A stretch of DNA of 64,000 nucleotides from Pseudanabaena sp. Its GTDB lineage: Bacteria; Cyanobacteriota; Cyanobacteriia; Pseudanabaenales; Pseudanabaenaceae. Below the pieces are notes generated by a model. That model saw only the letters and a list, made by a program, of their open reading frames with translations. It was not told the origin of the DNA and searched no databases. How positions within the stretch are numbered: the first letter of the stretch is position 1; each line of letters starts with the position of its first letter. Shown here in pieces: positions 17,210 through 30,792 of this stretch. Made by a program: the position numbers and the translations under genes. Location: positions 285,457 through 349,456 of the forward strand of contig QBMK01000002.1 of the NCBI GenBank assembly GCA_003249035.1, read 5' to 3'.

Positions 17210-19948
17210 ATGAAACCTAGCCCCGAAAATAAAACCATATTTAGGAGTATGTGGGGATGGAAAGGAAAATCAGCTAGTCTAAATCAGACTGCCATTGCTG
17301 CTTCGCCATCGCTACCGACAAAACTAGTTCAGTTTGCTCAAGACAATGTGGAAACTGTATTGAAAACGCTCAATACATCTCCCGAAGGGTTAAGCGAGCT
17401 ACAGTCCGATCTTCGACTAGACAAAATTGGGCTAAATGAAATTGCCCATGAAAAACCTCCAAAGTGGTACGTCCAACTTTTGAAGACGTTCCAAAATCCA
17501 TTGGCAATCCTATTGATTATTTTGGCAGCGATCGCTCTATTAACGGGGGATATCAGAGCCGCCGTGATTATTATTAGCATGGTGATTTTTAGTGTGATCC
17601 TGCGCTTTTCGCAAGAATTTCGCTCCAGTGAGGCGGCAGAAAAACTACGGGAAATGGTACATACAACCGCCACAGTGAGACGGAAAGATCCCCGTAAAGA
17701 TATTTCTCCGAGTTTAGCTCAGGATATGGGATTAACCCTCAATCTTGATGTTCCCGATCGCTACGAAATTCCAATTAAATATTTAGTTCCTGGCGACGTG
17801 GTTTTGCTGGCTGCTGGCGATATGATTCCGGCGGATGTGCGATTAATTGCCGCGAAAGATTTGTTTATAAGCCAAGGCGCTTTAACTGGAGAGTCGTTGC
17901 CAATTGAGAAACAGTCCAATTTGACCAGCGATCAATTACAAATCCAAAATCCGTTGGAGTTAGCAAATCTTTGTTTCTTAGGCACAAACGTAATTAGCGG
18001 TACAGGAACCGCTGTTGTCGCCGAAACAGGTAGCAATACTTACTTGGGTTCTCTGGCAAAAACTGTGGTCGGGCGCAAGACCATGACCAGTTTTGATAAG
18101 GGGATCAACGATGTCAGCTTAATGCTTCTCCGCTTCATGTTAGTGATGGCTCCTGCTGTTTTCATGATCAATGGTTTGATCAAAAAGAACTGGGGAGAGG
18201 CTTTCTTTTTTGCCCTCTCGGTGGCGGTAGGATTAACCCCTGAGATGTTGCCGATGATCGTTACGGCAAACCTAGCTCGGGGAGCGATCGCTATGTCAGA
18301 AAAAAAGGTGATCGTCAAGAATATTGATTCCATTCAAAACTTTGGGGCAATGGATATTCTCTGTACCGATAAAACAGGGACGCTTACTCAAGACAAGATC
18401 GTTTTGGAGATGCACTTAGATGTTTATGGAGAAGAATGCGAAGAGGTTTTGGAACTTGCCTATTTGAATAGCTTTTACCAAACTGGTTTAAAGAATTTGT
18501 TGGATGTGGCAGTCTTAGAACATTATGAACTCCACGAATCTTTAAATGTTGAAAGTAAGTTCTGTAAAATTGATGAAATTCCCTTTGATTTTGTCCGCCG
18601 TCGCATGTCCGTTGTAGTTGAAGAAGAAAATCACCACCACGAACTAATTTGTAAAGGCGCGGTTGAAGAAATTCTTCAAGCCTGCACGCAGTTCAAAGCA
18701 AACGATTTGATTCAGCCCCTTGATGATTTATTTCGCGAAAAGGTCACCGAGTTAAATCAAGAACTTAACGAAGATGGGCTTAGGGTGATTGCCGTCGCCT
18801 ATAAAGAATTACCGCTCGACCAGCGCAGTTATTCCCTAGACGATGAACAGAACTTAATTCTAATTGGTTTTATAGCCTTTCTCGATCCCCCCAAAGAATC
18901 AGCATTCAAAGCGATCGCCGCTCTCAACAAAAGTGGCGTACAGGTAAAAGTGTTAACTGGCGACAACCAAATCGTTACTCGCAAAACCTGTAAGGACGTG
19001 GGTTTATACGTTCATCACATCCTATTAGGCAGCGAGATTGAAGCCCTATCCGATGAGGCACTTTCAGATCTTGCCGAAACCACTACTATTTTTGCCAAGC
19101 TGTCTCCTCTACAAAAATCGCGAATTATTCAAGTCCTACGCAGTAAAGGGCATATTGTTGGATTTATAGGCGATGGTATCAACGATGCTGCTGCATTGCG
19201 AGAAGCTGACGTTGGCATTTCTGTAGATACCGCCGTGGATATTGCCAAGGAATCTGCTGACATCATTTTGTTAGAAAAAAGTTTGATGGTATTGGAAGAA
19301 GGGCTACTCGAAGGCCGCAAAACTTTTGGCAATATTGTTAAGTACATCAAGATGGGTACGAGTTCTAACTTTGGCAATATGTTTAGCGTTTTAGGTGCTA
19401 GCGCATTGCTGCCATTTCTGCCGATGCAGCCAGTGCAAATCTTGTTTAATAATCTACTTTACGATTTTTCGCAAACGGGAATTCCTTTTGACAATGTGGA
19501 CAAAGAATATCTGACCAAACCGCGCAAATGGCAAGTAGGTGATATTCAGAAATTTATGCTTTACATTGGTCCGATGAGTTCAATTTTTGACTATGCGACC
19601 TTCGCTTTGATGTGGTTTGTGTTTGGAGCCAATACAGTTGAGCATCAAGCCTTATTTCAAACAGGTTGGTTTGTTGAAAGTCTCATGACCCAAACTTTAA
19701 TTGTTTACATCATTCGTACCCCAAAAATCCCCTTTTTGCAAAGCCGTCCGTCTCTCCCTATGCTATTAGTGACTCTAACGATTATGGCAGTAGCACTGTG
19801 TCTGCCTTTCTCACCGATTGCCCCTATATTAGGATTCGTTCCTCTACCCCCGCAATACTTCCTATGGCTGGGATTAATTTTGTCTAGTTATTGCATACTT
19901 ACACAATTGATGAAAACTTGGTTCGTCAAAAAGTATGGTTATAACTAA
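17210..19948 (+). CDS. mgtA: Magnesium-translocating P-type ATPase (MgtA/P3B type)
   Basis: 912 residues from the ATG at 17210; a GTG at 17201 is an alternative start. Order of elements: N-terminal cation-ATPase domain (SPEGLSELQSDLRLDKIGLNEI), membrane helices near 95-130, actuator loop TGES (SQGALTGESLPIEKQS), transmembrane VGLTPEMLPMIVTANLA, phosphorylation site CTDKTGTLTQ with aspartate at about 387, TGDN, hinge GDGINDAAALREADVGIS, and a six-helix C-terminus with NLLYDFSQTGIPFD. The VGLTPEMLPMI and NLLYDFSQ blocks are typical of MgtA/MgtB Mg2+ importers. No leader or riboswitch was recognised upstream. Confidence 0.88.
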   Translation: MKPSPENKTIFRSMWGWKGKSASLNQTAIAASPSLPTKLVQFAQDNVETVLKTLNTSPEGLSELQSDLRLDKIGLNEIAHEKPPKWYVQLLKTFQNPLAILLIILAAIALLTGDIRAAVIIISMVIFSVILRFSQEFRSSEAAEKLREMVHTTATVRRKDPRKDISPSLAQDMGLTLNLDVPDRYEIPIKYLVPGDVVLLAAGDMIPADVRLIAAKDLFISQGALTGESLPIEKQSNLTSDQLQIQNPLELANLCFLGTNVISGTGTAVVAETGSNTYLGSLAKTVVGRKTMTSFDKGINDVSLMLLRFMLVMAPAVFMINGLIKKNWGEAFFFALSVAVGLTPEMLPMIVTANLARGAIAMSEKKVIVKNIDSIQNFGAMDILCTDKTGTLTQDKIVLEMHLDVYGEECEEVLELAYLNSFYQTGLKNLLDVAVLEHYELHESLNVESKFCKIDEIPFDFVRRRMSVVVEEENHHHELICKGAVEEILQACTQFKANDLIQPLDDLFREKVTELNQELNEDGLRVIAVAYKELPLDQRSYSLDDEQNLILIGFIAFLDPPKESAFKAIAALNKSGVQVKVLTGDNQIVTRKTCKDVGLYVHHILLGSEIEALSDEALSDLAETTTIFAKLSPLQKSRIIQVLRSKGHIVGFIGDGINDAAALREADVGISVDTAVDIAKESADIILLEKSLMVLEEGLLEGRKTFGNIVKYIKMGTSSNFGNMFSVLGASALLPFLPMQPVQILFNNLLYDFSQTGIPFDNVDKEYLTKPRKWQVGDIQKFMLYIGPMSSIFDYATFALMWFVFGANTVEHQALFQTGWFVESLMTQTLIVYIIRTPKIPFLQSRPSLPMLLVTLTIMAVALCLPFSPIAPILGFVPLPPQYFLWLGLILSSYCILTQLMKTWFVKKYGYN

Positions 19949-19964
19949 AGCAAGTGGGTATAGA

Positions 19965-20572
19965 ACCAATTTGGTATCTTAGGAAGCCTTAGCAAGGCGC
20001 TTAAGCATAAGCCTGATAAAGCTAAGATAAATTCTCTCATTAAAAGTCTTGTCAAAGTTTTTGACAAGACTTTTAATGAGATTCATCCAAGCATTGGAAA
20101 AACCTCTTTGTGTGAGAGTTTCAAAGACCTCGTTTTTCATAATGAGAATTGCTGCTTGTAGGAGTAAAAAACTTTGGAATCAACTCTTGCATTACAGGTA
20201 TTTTTTGTGGCTTGTGATTCGACGATTAATAAGGTTGTCCACTTAGGCTTTTTTTTGGCTTGTTTTCTCACCTGTGTATGCAATGCTGTAATGATTTCCT
20301 TTAATATTCCTGATGTTCGCCATACTTGTAATGCCAATACACTGTTGAATATGGGGGCAAATCCTTTTGTAGGTCTACCCAATTACATCCATTCTTGAGT
20401 TACTAAAATATGCCGTCTAATATTTGCCGTTTTGTCCATTTTGCTGGACATGTCTTCTTCTTTGGCAACAGAGGTTCGATAATCTCCCACTCTTGATCGC
20501 TTAGGCTACTTGTATATCCTATGTTTGATAACTTTTTCTACTCTTCCTAAGAAACCAAATGGGTTCTATAAA
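19965..20572 (-). mobile_element. Decayed IS5-type insertion sequence, copy 2
   Basis: Inverted ends are still visible: AGAACCAATTTGGTATCTTA at the left and its near reverse complement (CCTAAGAAACCAAATGGGTT) at the right. On the minus strand, pieces of transposase can be read. The N-terminus is LSDQEWEIIEPLLPKKKTCP (about 20400-20515), then GILKEIITALHTQVRKQAKK and TLLIVESQATKNTCNARV (20137-20382). Stops and frame changes, and an element much shorter than a full IS, show it is dead. It lies just upstream of the phosphoketolase cluster. Confidence 0.75.
20035..20081. repeat. Perfect hairpin with 22-bp arms inside the IS5-type remnant
   Basis: TCTCATTAAAAGTCTTGTCA continues with AA, loop GTT, then the exact reverse complement. 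It is not present at the corresponding place in the other remnant, so it may be a later insertion or a local inverted duplication. Confidence 0.85.
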
Positions 20573-20925
20573 GATTCAATTCAGGGTAGAGCTAATTTTG
20601 AAACGGCTTACAGAGAAAAGTTGATGAGAGTTGATGATCCCTGAAGGAGCTAACCAAAGCATAATGTAGGATTAATCAGATCTTATTCTTGCGCCAAGCG
20701 TTTTAATGTAATAATTAAATCATGTAAAACAATATTATTTAAATATTGAAGTTAATCCCTTCCAACGCCACACAGTGAATAGCTGTTATAGAGTAAACAA
20801 TTATGCGTGTTCTTATTAGCCATTTACGCATAATTATTCTCTTGAAAGGGAGTAGTAACTTTTAAGGATAGATAATACTGCACTTAATCAAATTCATCAA
20901 TACCATTTTCTAGGAGTAATTTCCA
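20573..20925. other. Intergenic stretch before the 55-residue ORF
   Basis: About 350 AT-rich bases with no credible coding frame. A promoter for the downstream small gene and the phosphoketolase cluster could lie here; no motif is convincing. Confidence 0.4.
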
Positions 20926-21093
20926 ATGAACAATGTCAAAGAGTCTTGTTCCCCCCTCAAAAATAAGCCATCAAAGGAAAATTTGACCCCTAACAGCGAG
21001 TTTTTTGAGTTCGAGTATTGGGCAAGTGCAGTCAAAGAACAGATGCTTATTCATTTTGAGAAGCAGAGAGTGCAAGTAAGGAAGAAAGGCTAA
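20926..21093 (+). CDS. Possible small protein (55 residues) upstream of phosphoketolase
   Basis: ATG preceded by TAGGAG eight bases upstream, a good ribosome-binding site. The product is charged, with an acidic/aromatic centre (SEFFEFEYWASAVKEQM) and a basic end (HFEKQRVQVRKKG). It ends at a TAA at 21091-21093, 224 bases before xfp. It has no membrane segment and I do not recognise a family. The ribosome-binding site and patterned charge argue for translation; short length is the main doubt. Confidence 0.45.
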   Translation: MNNVKESCSPLKNKPSKENLTPNSEFFEFEYWASAVKEQMLIHFEKQRVQVRKKG

Positions 21094-21317
21094 CCGAAAT
21101 TGAGCGTAAATATTAAAAAAAAGTTTTATTAGCGCTAGATTCACTCTGCAATCGCACTTTCTTTTCAGCTAAAACCATGACTTAAGAGATTGGTAAGTGA
21201 TTGTCATCAACTTCTTGCAACTCACGGTAATAAATATTCTCTTTGAGAATCTATTACTATTAAGAGTTTTATATTTTTCTCTGCTGAAAAGGTTAACCTT
21301 TAATAAGTATCAAAATC

Positions 21318-23744
21318 ATGATAGCAACACCTGACAAGCTCACTTCTATTAGTGCCTTCGGAATAGCTAGGTCTACGGTTGAGGGCTCACCATTAAGTAA
21401 CGAAGAACTCCACAAGATGCATGCATTCTGGCGCGCTGCAAACTATTTGGCTGTTGGGATGATTTACCTTCGAGACAACCCCTTACTTAAAGAGCCCCTC
21501 AATCCCGAACAAATTAAGCTGCGATTATTAGGGCACTGGGGTTCTAGTCCCGGTATCAGCTTTCTCTACACCCACTTAAATCGAGTCATTAAGAAGTTTG
21601 ACCAAGATATGCTGTTCATGGTTGGTGCAGGACATGGCGCCCCTGGATTTCTGGGACCTTGTTACCTCGAAGGAACCTATTCTAGGTTCTACTCCAAATG
21701 CAGGGAAGACGAAGCTGGAATGAAACAATTCTTCAAGCAATTCTCTTTTCCCGGCGGCGTTGGCAGTCACTGCACGCCTGAAACTCCTGGTTCTATTCAT
21801 GAGGGTGGTGAACTAGGTTATAGTCTCTCTCATGCTTATGGCGCAGCTTTTGATAATCCAAATTTGATTGTAGTGTCCATGCCCGGTGATGGTGAGTCCG
21901 AAACAGGACCTCTCGCCACCTCTTGGCATTCCAATAAATTCATCAATCCTATTCGGGATGGTGCGGTACTCCCTGTGTTGCACCTGAATGGCTACAAAAT
22001 TAATAACCCCACGATTCTTTCTCGGATCAGCCATCGAGAACTCAAGGCATTATTTGACGGCTACGGGTATGAGCCCTACTTTGTGGAAGGTTCCGATCCC
22101 GAATCTATGCACAATGCAATGGCTGCAACTCTCGATCTATGTATATCATTAATTCACAACATTCAGCAGGAAGCCCGTTCTAGCGGCGTTGCCACCCGTC
22201 CTATATGGCCGATGATTGTGATGCGAACTCCCAAGGGTTGGACAGGTCCTGAGACAGTAGATGGTCATAAAGTTGAGGGGTTCTGGCGAGCCCACCAAGT
22301 ACCGATGGGTGGAATGCACAGCAATCCCGATCACCTGCGTAAGTTAGAAGAATGGATGCGCAGTTACAAACCCGAAGAACTGTTTGATTCCAACGGTACC
22401 TTGCTTCCTGAGATTAAAGCAATGGCACCGCTCGGTGACAAACGGCTCGGTTCCACGCCCTACGGCAATGGTGGATTATTGTTGCACGAGTTAAACATGC
22501 CCGATTTCCGGCAGTATGGGGTGCCTGTAGAGAAGCCTGGCACAATTGAAGTTGCGAACACTCAACCCTTGGGCGTTTTCTTGCGGGATGTCATGAAAAA
22601 CAACATGACTAATTTCCGTGTATTTGGACCGGACGAAAACACCTCTAACAAATTGGGTGCTGTTTACGAAGTCAGCAAGAAATTCTGGATTGCAGACTAC
22701 CTGCCAGAAGATGAAGATGGTGGCGAGCTGTCTCCCGATGGTCGCGTGATGGAGATGTTGAGCGAGCATACTCTAGAAGGCTGGTTGGAGGGTTATATAC
22801 TCTCCGGACGACATGGATTCTTCTCCACCTACGAGTCTTTTGCCCATGTGATTGATTCCATGTTCAACCAGCATGCCAAGTGGTTGTCGATCTGCAATCA
22901 CATTCACTGGCGTGAGGAGGTTGCTTCCCTAAACCTGCTGATTACCTCAACGGTTTGGCGTCAAGATCATAATGGGTTTACCCACCAAGATCCGGGCTTC
23001 ATTGATGTTGTGTTGAATAAGAGTCCAGATGTGGTTCGTATTTATATGCCGCCGGATGTCAACACATTGCTGTCGGTGGCAGACCACTGCTTGCGCAGTA
23101 AGAATTACATCAATGTGATTGTCTGTGACAAGCAATTGCACTTGCAGTATCACGACATGGATGGGGCAATTAAGAACTGCACCAAGGGGATCGATATCTG
23201 GGAGTGGGCTAGTAACGATCTAGGAGTCGAGCCAGATGTGGTACTGGTTACAGCGGGAGATATTCCCACGCAGGAATCGCTGGCGGCATCCTGTTTGTTG
23301 CGGGAGCATTTCCCCGATCTGAAGATTCGTTTTGTCAACGTAATCGATTTATTCAGGTTGCAGCCTCAATCAGAGCATCCACATGGCTTAAACGATCGCG
23401 ACTTTGACAGTCTCTTCACCCCTGACAAACCAGTCATCTTCAACTTCCATGGTTACCCTTGGCTCATTCACAGGCTCACCTACCGCCGTACCAACCACCA
23501 GAACATCCACGTGCGCGGCTACAAGGAAGCAGGTAACATCAATACCCCGTTAGATCTGGCGATTCAGAACCAGATCGATCGCTTTAGTATTGCCATTGAT
23601 GTAATTGACCGAGTTCCCCAACTCAAGATTGCAGGTGCTCACATTAAGGAAATGCTTAAAGACGAGCAAATTGCTTGCACTAACTATGCCTACGAACATG
23701 GCATCGATCGCCCAGATGTCGTGAACTGGAGGTGGCCTTACTAA
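21318..23744 (+). CDS. xfp: Phosphoketolase (xylulose-5-phosphate/fructose-6-phosphate)
   Basis: 808 residues, the usual length. A thiamine-diphosphate enzyme that cleaves xylulose-5-P to glyceraldehyde-3-P plus acetyl-phosphate, or fructose-6-P to erythrose-4-P plus acetyl-phosphate. Signatures: [20 protein letters not shown] near 75-94, GAGHGAPG near 108, [20 protein letters not shown] near 142-161, [20 protein letters not shown] (ThDP binding), and [19 protein letters not shown] near residue 500. It is the first gene of the carbon-catabolic cluster. Its product acetyl-phosphate is the substrate of the acetate kinase encoded at the other end, and erythrose-4-P or sedoheptulose units can be handled by the transaldolase. 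Confidence 0.97.
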   Translation: MIATPDKLTSISAFGIARSTVEGSPLSNEELHKMHAFWRAANYLAVGMIYLRDNPLLKEPLNPEQIKLRLLGHWGSSPGISFLYTHLNRVIKKFDQDMLFMVGAGHGAPGFLGPCYLEGTYSRFYSKCREDEAGMKQFFKQFSFPGGVGSHCTPETPGSIHEGGELGYSLSHAYGAAFDNPNLIVVSMPGDGESETGPLATSWHSNKFINPIRDGAVLPVLHLNGYKINNPTILSRISHRELKALFDGYGYEPYFVEGSDPESMHNAMAATLDLCISLIHNIQQEARSSGVATRPIWPMIVMRTPKGWTGPETVDGHKVEGFWRAHQVPMGGMHSNPDHLRKLEEWMRSYKPEELFDSNGTLLPEIKAMAPLGDKRLGSTPYGNGGLLLHELNMPDFRQYGVPVEKPGTIEVANTQPLGVFLRDVMKNNMTNFRVFGPDENTSNKLGAVYEVSKKFWIADYLPEDEDGGELSPDGRVMEMLSEHTLEGWLEGYILSGRHGFFSTYESFAHVIDSMFNQHAKWLSICNHIHWREEVASLNLLITSTVWRQDHNGFTHQDPGFIDVVLNKSPDVVRIYMPPDVNTLLSVADHCLRSKNYINVIVCDKQLHLQYHDMDGAIKNCTKGIDIWEWASNDLGVEPDVVLVTAGDIPTQESLAASCLLREHFPDLKIRFVNVIDLFRLQPQSEHPHGLNDRDFDSLFTPDKPVIFNFHGYPWLIHRLTYRRTNHQNIHVRGYKEAGNINTPLDLAIQNQIDRFSIAIDVIDRVPQLKIAGAHIKEMLKDEQIACTNYAYEHGIDRPDVVNWRWPY

Positions 23745-23761
23745 CCGATCGACTCAACAGA

Positions 23762-23788
23762 GGAATTCAGAAACCATATCTGAATTCC
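23762..23788. terminator. Short hairpin after phosphoketolase
   Basis: GGAATTCAGA-AACCATA-TCTGAATTCC, 18 bases after the xfp stop. There is no T-run, so it is more likely an mRNA-stabilising or attenuating stem than a strong terminator. Confidence 0.45.
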
Positions 23789-23827
23789 CACTGTCTCGAT
23801 CGGCGATCCTGATGTCGGAGTTGATAG

Positions 23828-26884
<3,057 letters not shown>

Positions 26885-26961
26885 CCATGCACCCACAAAA
26901 CCTTAGATCGGAAAAAGTAACAGTTCCCCATCAGAACAAACGAAATTGAGAGATTAGCTAT

Positions 26962-27426
26962 ATGAATGATGACAAATTCAAGTTTGAAGTATCAGAAGTG
27001 ATAAAAGCACTGATAGCAGAGGAAAAATTAACATCGATCGTCCAGATGTTTACAAAAATTGACTCTGATCGAGATGGCAAAATCGAGATTGATGAATATC
27101 TCAACTTTGCATTAGCAAAGGAGAAAATACGTCTGACCAGAATGTTTGAAGCTGCAGATAATGACAAGGACGGATGTATTGACTTTGAAGAGTTTGCGGT
27201 TGCAAATGAACCAAACTTCAACATCCTCAAAAAGTTCCGCGAACTAGACCTCGACAAGAATGGTCTACTTTCGCTTGAGGAAGCGATTAACATTGCCGAT
27301 CGCCTAGTCTTACCAGTCAATACCGAACAAATAAAAACCATTATCAAACAAGTAGATCACGATGGTGACGGACAAATCACCTACTACGAATATCTAGAGG
27401 CGATCGCCAACATCGGGTTTCAGTAA
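26962..27426 (+). CDS. Calmodulin-like protein with four EF-hands
   Basis: 154 residues, almost entirely EF-hands. Four 12-residue loops: DSDRDGKIEIDE (34-45), DNDKDGCIDFEE (66-77), DLDKNGLLSLEE (96-107) and DHDGDGQITYYE (132-143). All keep acidic residues at positions 1 and 3, D or N at 5, glycine at 6 and glutamate at 12, so all four should bind Ca2+. No signal peptide, so it is a cytoplasmic sensor or buffer. It lies between eno and gapN, 77 and 43 bases away, inside a cluster whose transaldolase and acetate kinase carry their own EF-hand pairs. Partner enzymes are not known. Confidence 0.92.
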   Translation: MNDDKFKFEVSEVIKALIAEEKLTSIVQMFTKIDSDRDGKIEIDEYLNFALAKEKIRLTRMFEAADNDKDGCIDFEEFAVANEPNFNILKKFRELDLDKNGLLSLEEAINIADRLVLPVNTEQIKTIIKQVDHDGDGQITYYEYLEAIANIGFQ

Positions 27427-27469
27427 TTCGAGTTCTAGAACACACAATGGATTAATTCCCTCTAAATCT

Positions 27470-29131
27470 ATGATTCCCCCAATCGTCACCTCATATGCCA
27501 CTAGAGAGAAAATTCAAGATAGGGTTGAATCCCTTTTCCCAACAGCAGACAAAATCCCAGATGCCTTCCGCATTCAAACTCCTGTCAACCAAAGGCAATA
27601 TCTGATTGATGGAGAACTTCGTTACTGGGATGGTGACGTTGAAGAGGTGATTTCTCCAATTCACATCCAGACCGATGAAGGATTGGTTCCGGCTACGGTT
27701 GGGTATTTCCCCATGCTTTCCGAGCAGGAGTCCTTAGAAGCTCTAAACGCTGCCGTTGCAGCCTACAGACGAGGTCGCGGGCTGTGGCCAACGATGTCTG
27801 TTGGGCAGCGCATCGATCGCGTGCAGGAGTTCTCCTGTCGTATGAAGGAAAAACGAGATGAGGTCGTTAAGCTCCTCATGTGGGAAATCGGCAAGTCCTA
27901 TAAGGATTCGCAAAAAGAGTTTGACCGTACCGTTGGTTATATCGAAGATACGATTGCTGCCTTGAAGGATTTGGATCGGGTGTCGTCCCGGTTTGAAATT
28001 TCTGAAGGGGTAATCGGACAAATCCGGCGGGCACCGCTTGGGGTGGTACTTTGCATGGGACCATCCAACTATCCACTAAACGAAACCTTCACGCTGCTGA
28101 TTCCCGCATTGATTATGGGCAATACGGTGGTGATGAAGCTGCCCCGTCCTGGCGTGCTGCCCTGCGCCCCTTTGCTGGAAGCATTTCAGCAAGCCTTTCC
28201 CCCTGGTGTAGTGAATACAGTGTATGGCAGTGGCCGGGTGGTAACTCCACCGTTGATGGCATCGGGCGAGGTCAGTGCCTTTGCCTTCATTGGGTCGAGT
28301 CGGGCAGCCAATAGCCTGGAAAAGCAACACCCCAAGCTCAACCGACTCCGCACAGTTTACGGATTGGAGGCAAAAAATCCCGCTATTATCCTGTTCGATG
28401 CCGATCTGGATCTCGCGGTGAAAGAATGCATTCTGGGGACACTTTCTTACAACGGGCAAAGATGTACGGCGCTGAAGATTTTATTCGTCCATAGCCAGAT
28501 TGTCGACGCATTTTTGGAGAAATTGTCGAAGGAGATCTCCAACCTAGTGATTGGTATGCCCTGGGATGATGGAGTAACGATCACTCCTTTGCCCGAAGCT
28601 GGTAAGACTGAGTATTTTACGGATTTGGTAGACGACGCGATTCGCGAGGGCGCATACGTAGTAAATTCAGGCGGAGGCACAGTGAATGCAACCTTCTTCT
28701 ATCCGGCAGTGGTTTATCCTGTCACCCCAGCTATGCGGATATACTCCGAAGAACAGTTTGGTCCAGTGATTCCAGTCGTGCCCTACGATGATATCGAAAC
28801 CCCCATCAACTACATCGTCAATTCTAACTATGGGCAGCAGGTAAGCATCTTTGGGCAGGATACTGATACGATCGCCGCTCTGATCGATCCGCTAGTCAAT
28901 CAAGTCTGTCGGGTCAACATCAACAGCCAATGCCAGAGGGGACCCGATACCTTCCCCTTTACAGGTCGGAAGGATTCTGCTGAAGGCACATTGTCCGTGA
29001 GCGACGCTTTGCGATCGTTCTCGATTCGGACATTGGTTGCCGCTAAAGAAAACCACTTAAACAAGTCTTTGATTACTCAAATCGTTAAAGAACGAAAATC
29101 TAATTTCTTATCAACCGACTTTATACTCTGA
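27470..29131 (+). CDS. gapN: Non-phosphorylating glyceraldehyde-3-phosphate dehydrogenase (NADP-type)
   Basis: 553 residues, aldehyde dehydrogenase superfamily, ALDH11 type. It oxidises glyceraldehyde-3-P directly to 3-phosphoglycerate with NADP+, skipping the ATP step of pgk. Visible: the cofactor/substrate region LGVVLCMGPSNYPLNETFTL, VVMKLPRPGVLP, GSSRAANSLEKQHPK, the general-base region YGLEAKNPAIILFDAD, and the catalytic-cysteine block LSYNGQRCTALKILFVH near 325-341. Near the end are INSQCQRGPDTFPFTGRKDS and a serine/asparagine-rich tail. About 60 residues at the N-terminus precede the fold start. Its neighbours eno and pgi support a glycolytic role. Confidence 0.88.
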   Translation: MIPPIVTSYATREKIQDRVESLFPTADKIPDAFRIQTPVNQRQYLIDGELRYWDGDVEEVISPIHIQTDEGLVPATVGYFPMLSEQESLEALNAAVAAYRRGRGLWPTMSVGQRIDRVQEFSCRMKEKRDEVVKLLMWEIGKSYKDSQKEFDRTVGYIEDTIAALKDLDRVSSRFEISEGVIGQIRRAPLGVVLCMGPSNYPLNETFTLLIPALIMGNTVVMKLPRPGVLPCAPLLEAFQQAFPPGVVNTVYGSGRVVTPPLMASGEVSAFAFIGSSRAANSLEKQHPKLNRLRTVYGLEAKNPAIILFDADLDLAVKECILGTLSYNGQRCTALKILFVHSQIVDAFLEKLSKEISNLVIGMPWDDGVTITPLPEAGKTEYFTDLVDDAIREGAYVVNSGGGTVNATFFYPAVVYPVTPAMRIYSEEQFGPVIPVVPYDDIETPINYIVNSNYGQQVSIFGQDTDTIAALIDPLVNQVCRVNINSQCQRGPDTFPFTGRKDSAEGTLSVSDALRSFSIRTLVAAKENHLNKSLITQIVKERKSNFLSTDFIL

Positions 29132-29178
29132 TTTTCAATTTTTCCCTTTGCACACTTAAATGAATTGACGAGGTTTGT

Positions 29179-30792
29179 ATGGATATCAGGGAACTCTGGC
29201 AACGCTACGAAGACTGGCTTTATTACCACGAAGGTCTGGACTTGTATTTGGACGTGAGCCGGATGCGGTTTGACGACGCGCTGATTGACACCTTGAAGCC
29301 TAAGTTTGCAAGGGCGTTTAAGGATATGGAGGCACTGGAGGGAGGGGCGATCGCCAACCCCGACGAAAATCGCATGGTCGGTCACTACTGGCTGCGCGAT
29401 CCCGATCGTGCGCCTTCCCAGTTAAGAAAGGAAATCGTAGATACGCTGAATGAGATCGAAGCCTTTGTCCAGAAGGTTCACGATGGCACGATACATCCAC
29501 CGGAAGCACCCAAATTTACCGACATTCTCTCGGTTGGGATTGGCGGATCTGCTTTAGGACCGGAGTTTGTTGCGGAAGCTCTGGCTCCAGATTTCCCATC
29601 CATGGGAATTCACTTCATCGATAACACCGATCCGGCAGGCCTCGATCGCGTTCTCAATCGGCTGAAAGCTCGGCTCAAAAGTACTCTGATTATCATTACT
29701 AGCAAATCCGGCGGCACTCCCGAAACTCGGAATGGGATGCTAGAGGTGAAGCACGCCTACGAGCAGCAGGGCTTACATTTCCCGTCTCACGCCGTTGCCA
29801 TCACGGTTCCCGGCAGCAAAATGGACGAACTGGAGAGGATGGAGGGCTGGTTAGCCGAGTTTCCCATGTTTGATTGGGTGGGAGGGCGCACCTCGGAAAT
29901 GTCGGCAGTAGGACTGCTATCAGCGTCTCTGCTGGGCATTGACATTCGATCGCTGCTAGCAGGTGCCAAGGAAATGGATGCGGCAACTCGCGAGTCCGAT
30001 CTTAAGCGCAATCCTGCCGCTCTATTAGCCCTTGCCTGGTACGCTGCTGGAAATGGCAAAGGCGAGAAAGATATGGTGATGCTACCTTACAAAGACAGTC
30101 TGTTGCTGTTTTCCCGTTACCTGCAACAGTTGGTGATGGAGTCGCTGGGTAAAGAGAAAGACCTGGACGGTAACACGGTTCATCAGGGGATTGCCGTATA
30201 CGGGAATAAAGGCTCCACCGACCAGCACGCCTACGTGCAACAGCTTCGAGATGGGATTCCCAACTTTTTTGCTACATTTATTGAGGTGCTGGAAGACCGG
30301 GAGGGAACGTCGATCGAAGTTGAGCCAGAAGCGACTTCTGGGGATTTTCTCTCTGGCTTACTGATGGGAACGCGACAGGCACTGTATGAAAACCATCGGG
30401 ACTCGATTACCGTCACCATTCCCCAGGTCAATCCTCTTACTGTCGGCGCTTTGATTGCTCTTTACGAGCGAGCCGTCGGACTCTATGCATTCCTCATTAA
30501 CGTCAATGCCTATCACCAACCAGGGGTAGAAGCCGGGAAAAAAGCTGCCGCATCGGTATTGGATTTACAACGGAAAGTTCTGACAACGCTGAAAAATGAG
30601 AGTCAACCCTTGACACTGCTAAAGCTGGCAGAAAAAGCCGGAGCTGACGACCAAATTGAAATTGTTTACAAAATCGTGCGCCATTTAGCGGCGAACAAGC
30701 GGGGAGTAAACTTGCAGGGCGATCGCGCCAAACCATCGATTCTCTTGGTTTCTGCTCAGCAAGAAAACGTTTTTCTGGAGGTTGCTTTATGA
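29179..30792 (+). CDS. pgi: Glucose-6-phosphate isomerase
   Basis: 537 residues. Interconverts glucose-6-P and fructose-6-P, the latter a phosphoketolase substrate. Signatures: [19 protein letters not shown] near 115-133, [15 protein letters not shown] near 174-188, [19 protein letters not shown] near 234-252, [36 protein letters not shown], and [17 protein letters not shown]. The stop overlaps the start of the next gene by four bases (ATGA at 30789-30792), indicating translational coupling. Confidence 0.97.
   Translation: MDIRELWQRYEDWLYYHEGLDLYLDVSRMRFDDALIDTLKPKFARAFKDMEALEGGAIANPDENRMVGHYWLRDPDRAPSQLRKEIVDTLNEIEAFVQKVHDGTIHPPEAPKFTDILSVGIGGSALGPEFVAEALAPDFPSMGIHFIDNTDPAGLDRVLNRLKARLKSTLIIITSKSGGTPETRNGMLEVKHAYEQQGLHFPSHAVAITVPGSKMDELERMEGWLAEFPMFDWVGGRTSEMSAVGLLSASLLGIDIRSLLAGAKEMDAATRESDLKRNPAALLALAWYAAGNGKGEKDMVMLPYKDSLLLFSRYLQQLVMESLGKEKDLDGNTVHQGIAVYGNKGSTDQHAYVQQLRDGIPNFFATFIEVLEDREGTSIEVEPEATSGDFLSGLLMGTRQALYENHRDSITVTIPQVNPLTVGALIALYERAVGLYAFLINVNAYHQPGVEAGKKAAASVLDLQRKVLTTLKNESQPLTLLKLAEKAGADDQIEIVYKIVRHLAANKRGVNLQGDRAKPSILLVSAQQENVFLEVAL

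Noticed and set aside
15285-19948. Treating the CHAD-pyruvate kinase-MgtA block as part of the fermentation island
   Set aside because: A dead IS and 1.3 kb separate them and base composition differs; functional association is possible but I could not support it from the sequence.
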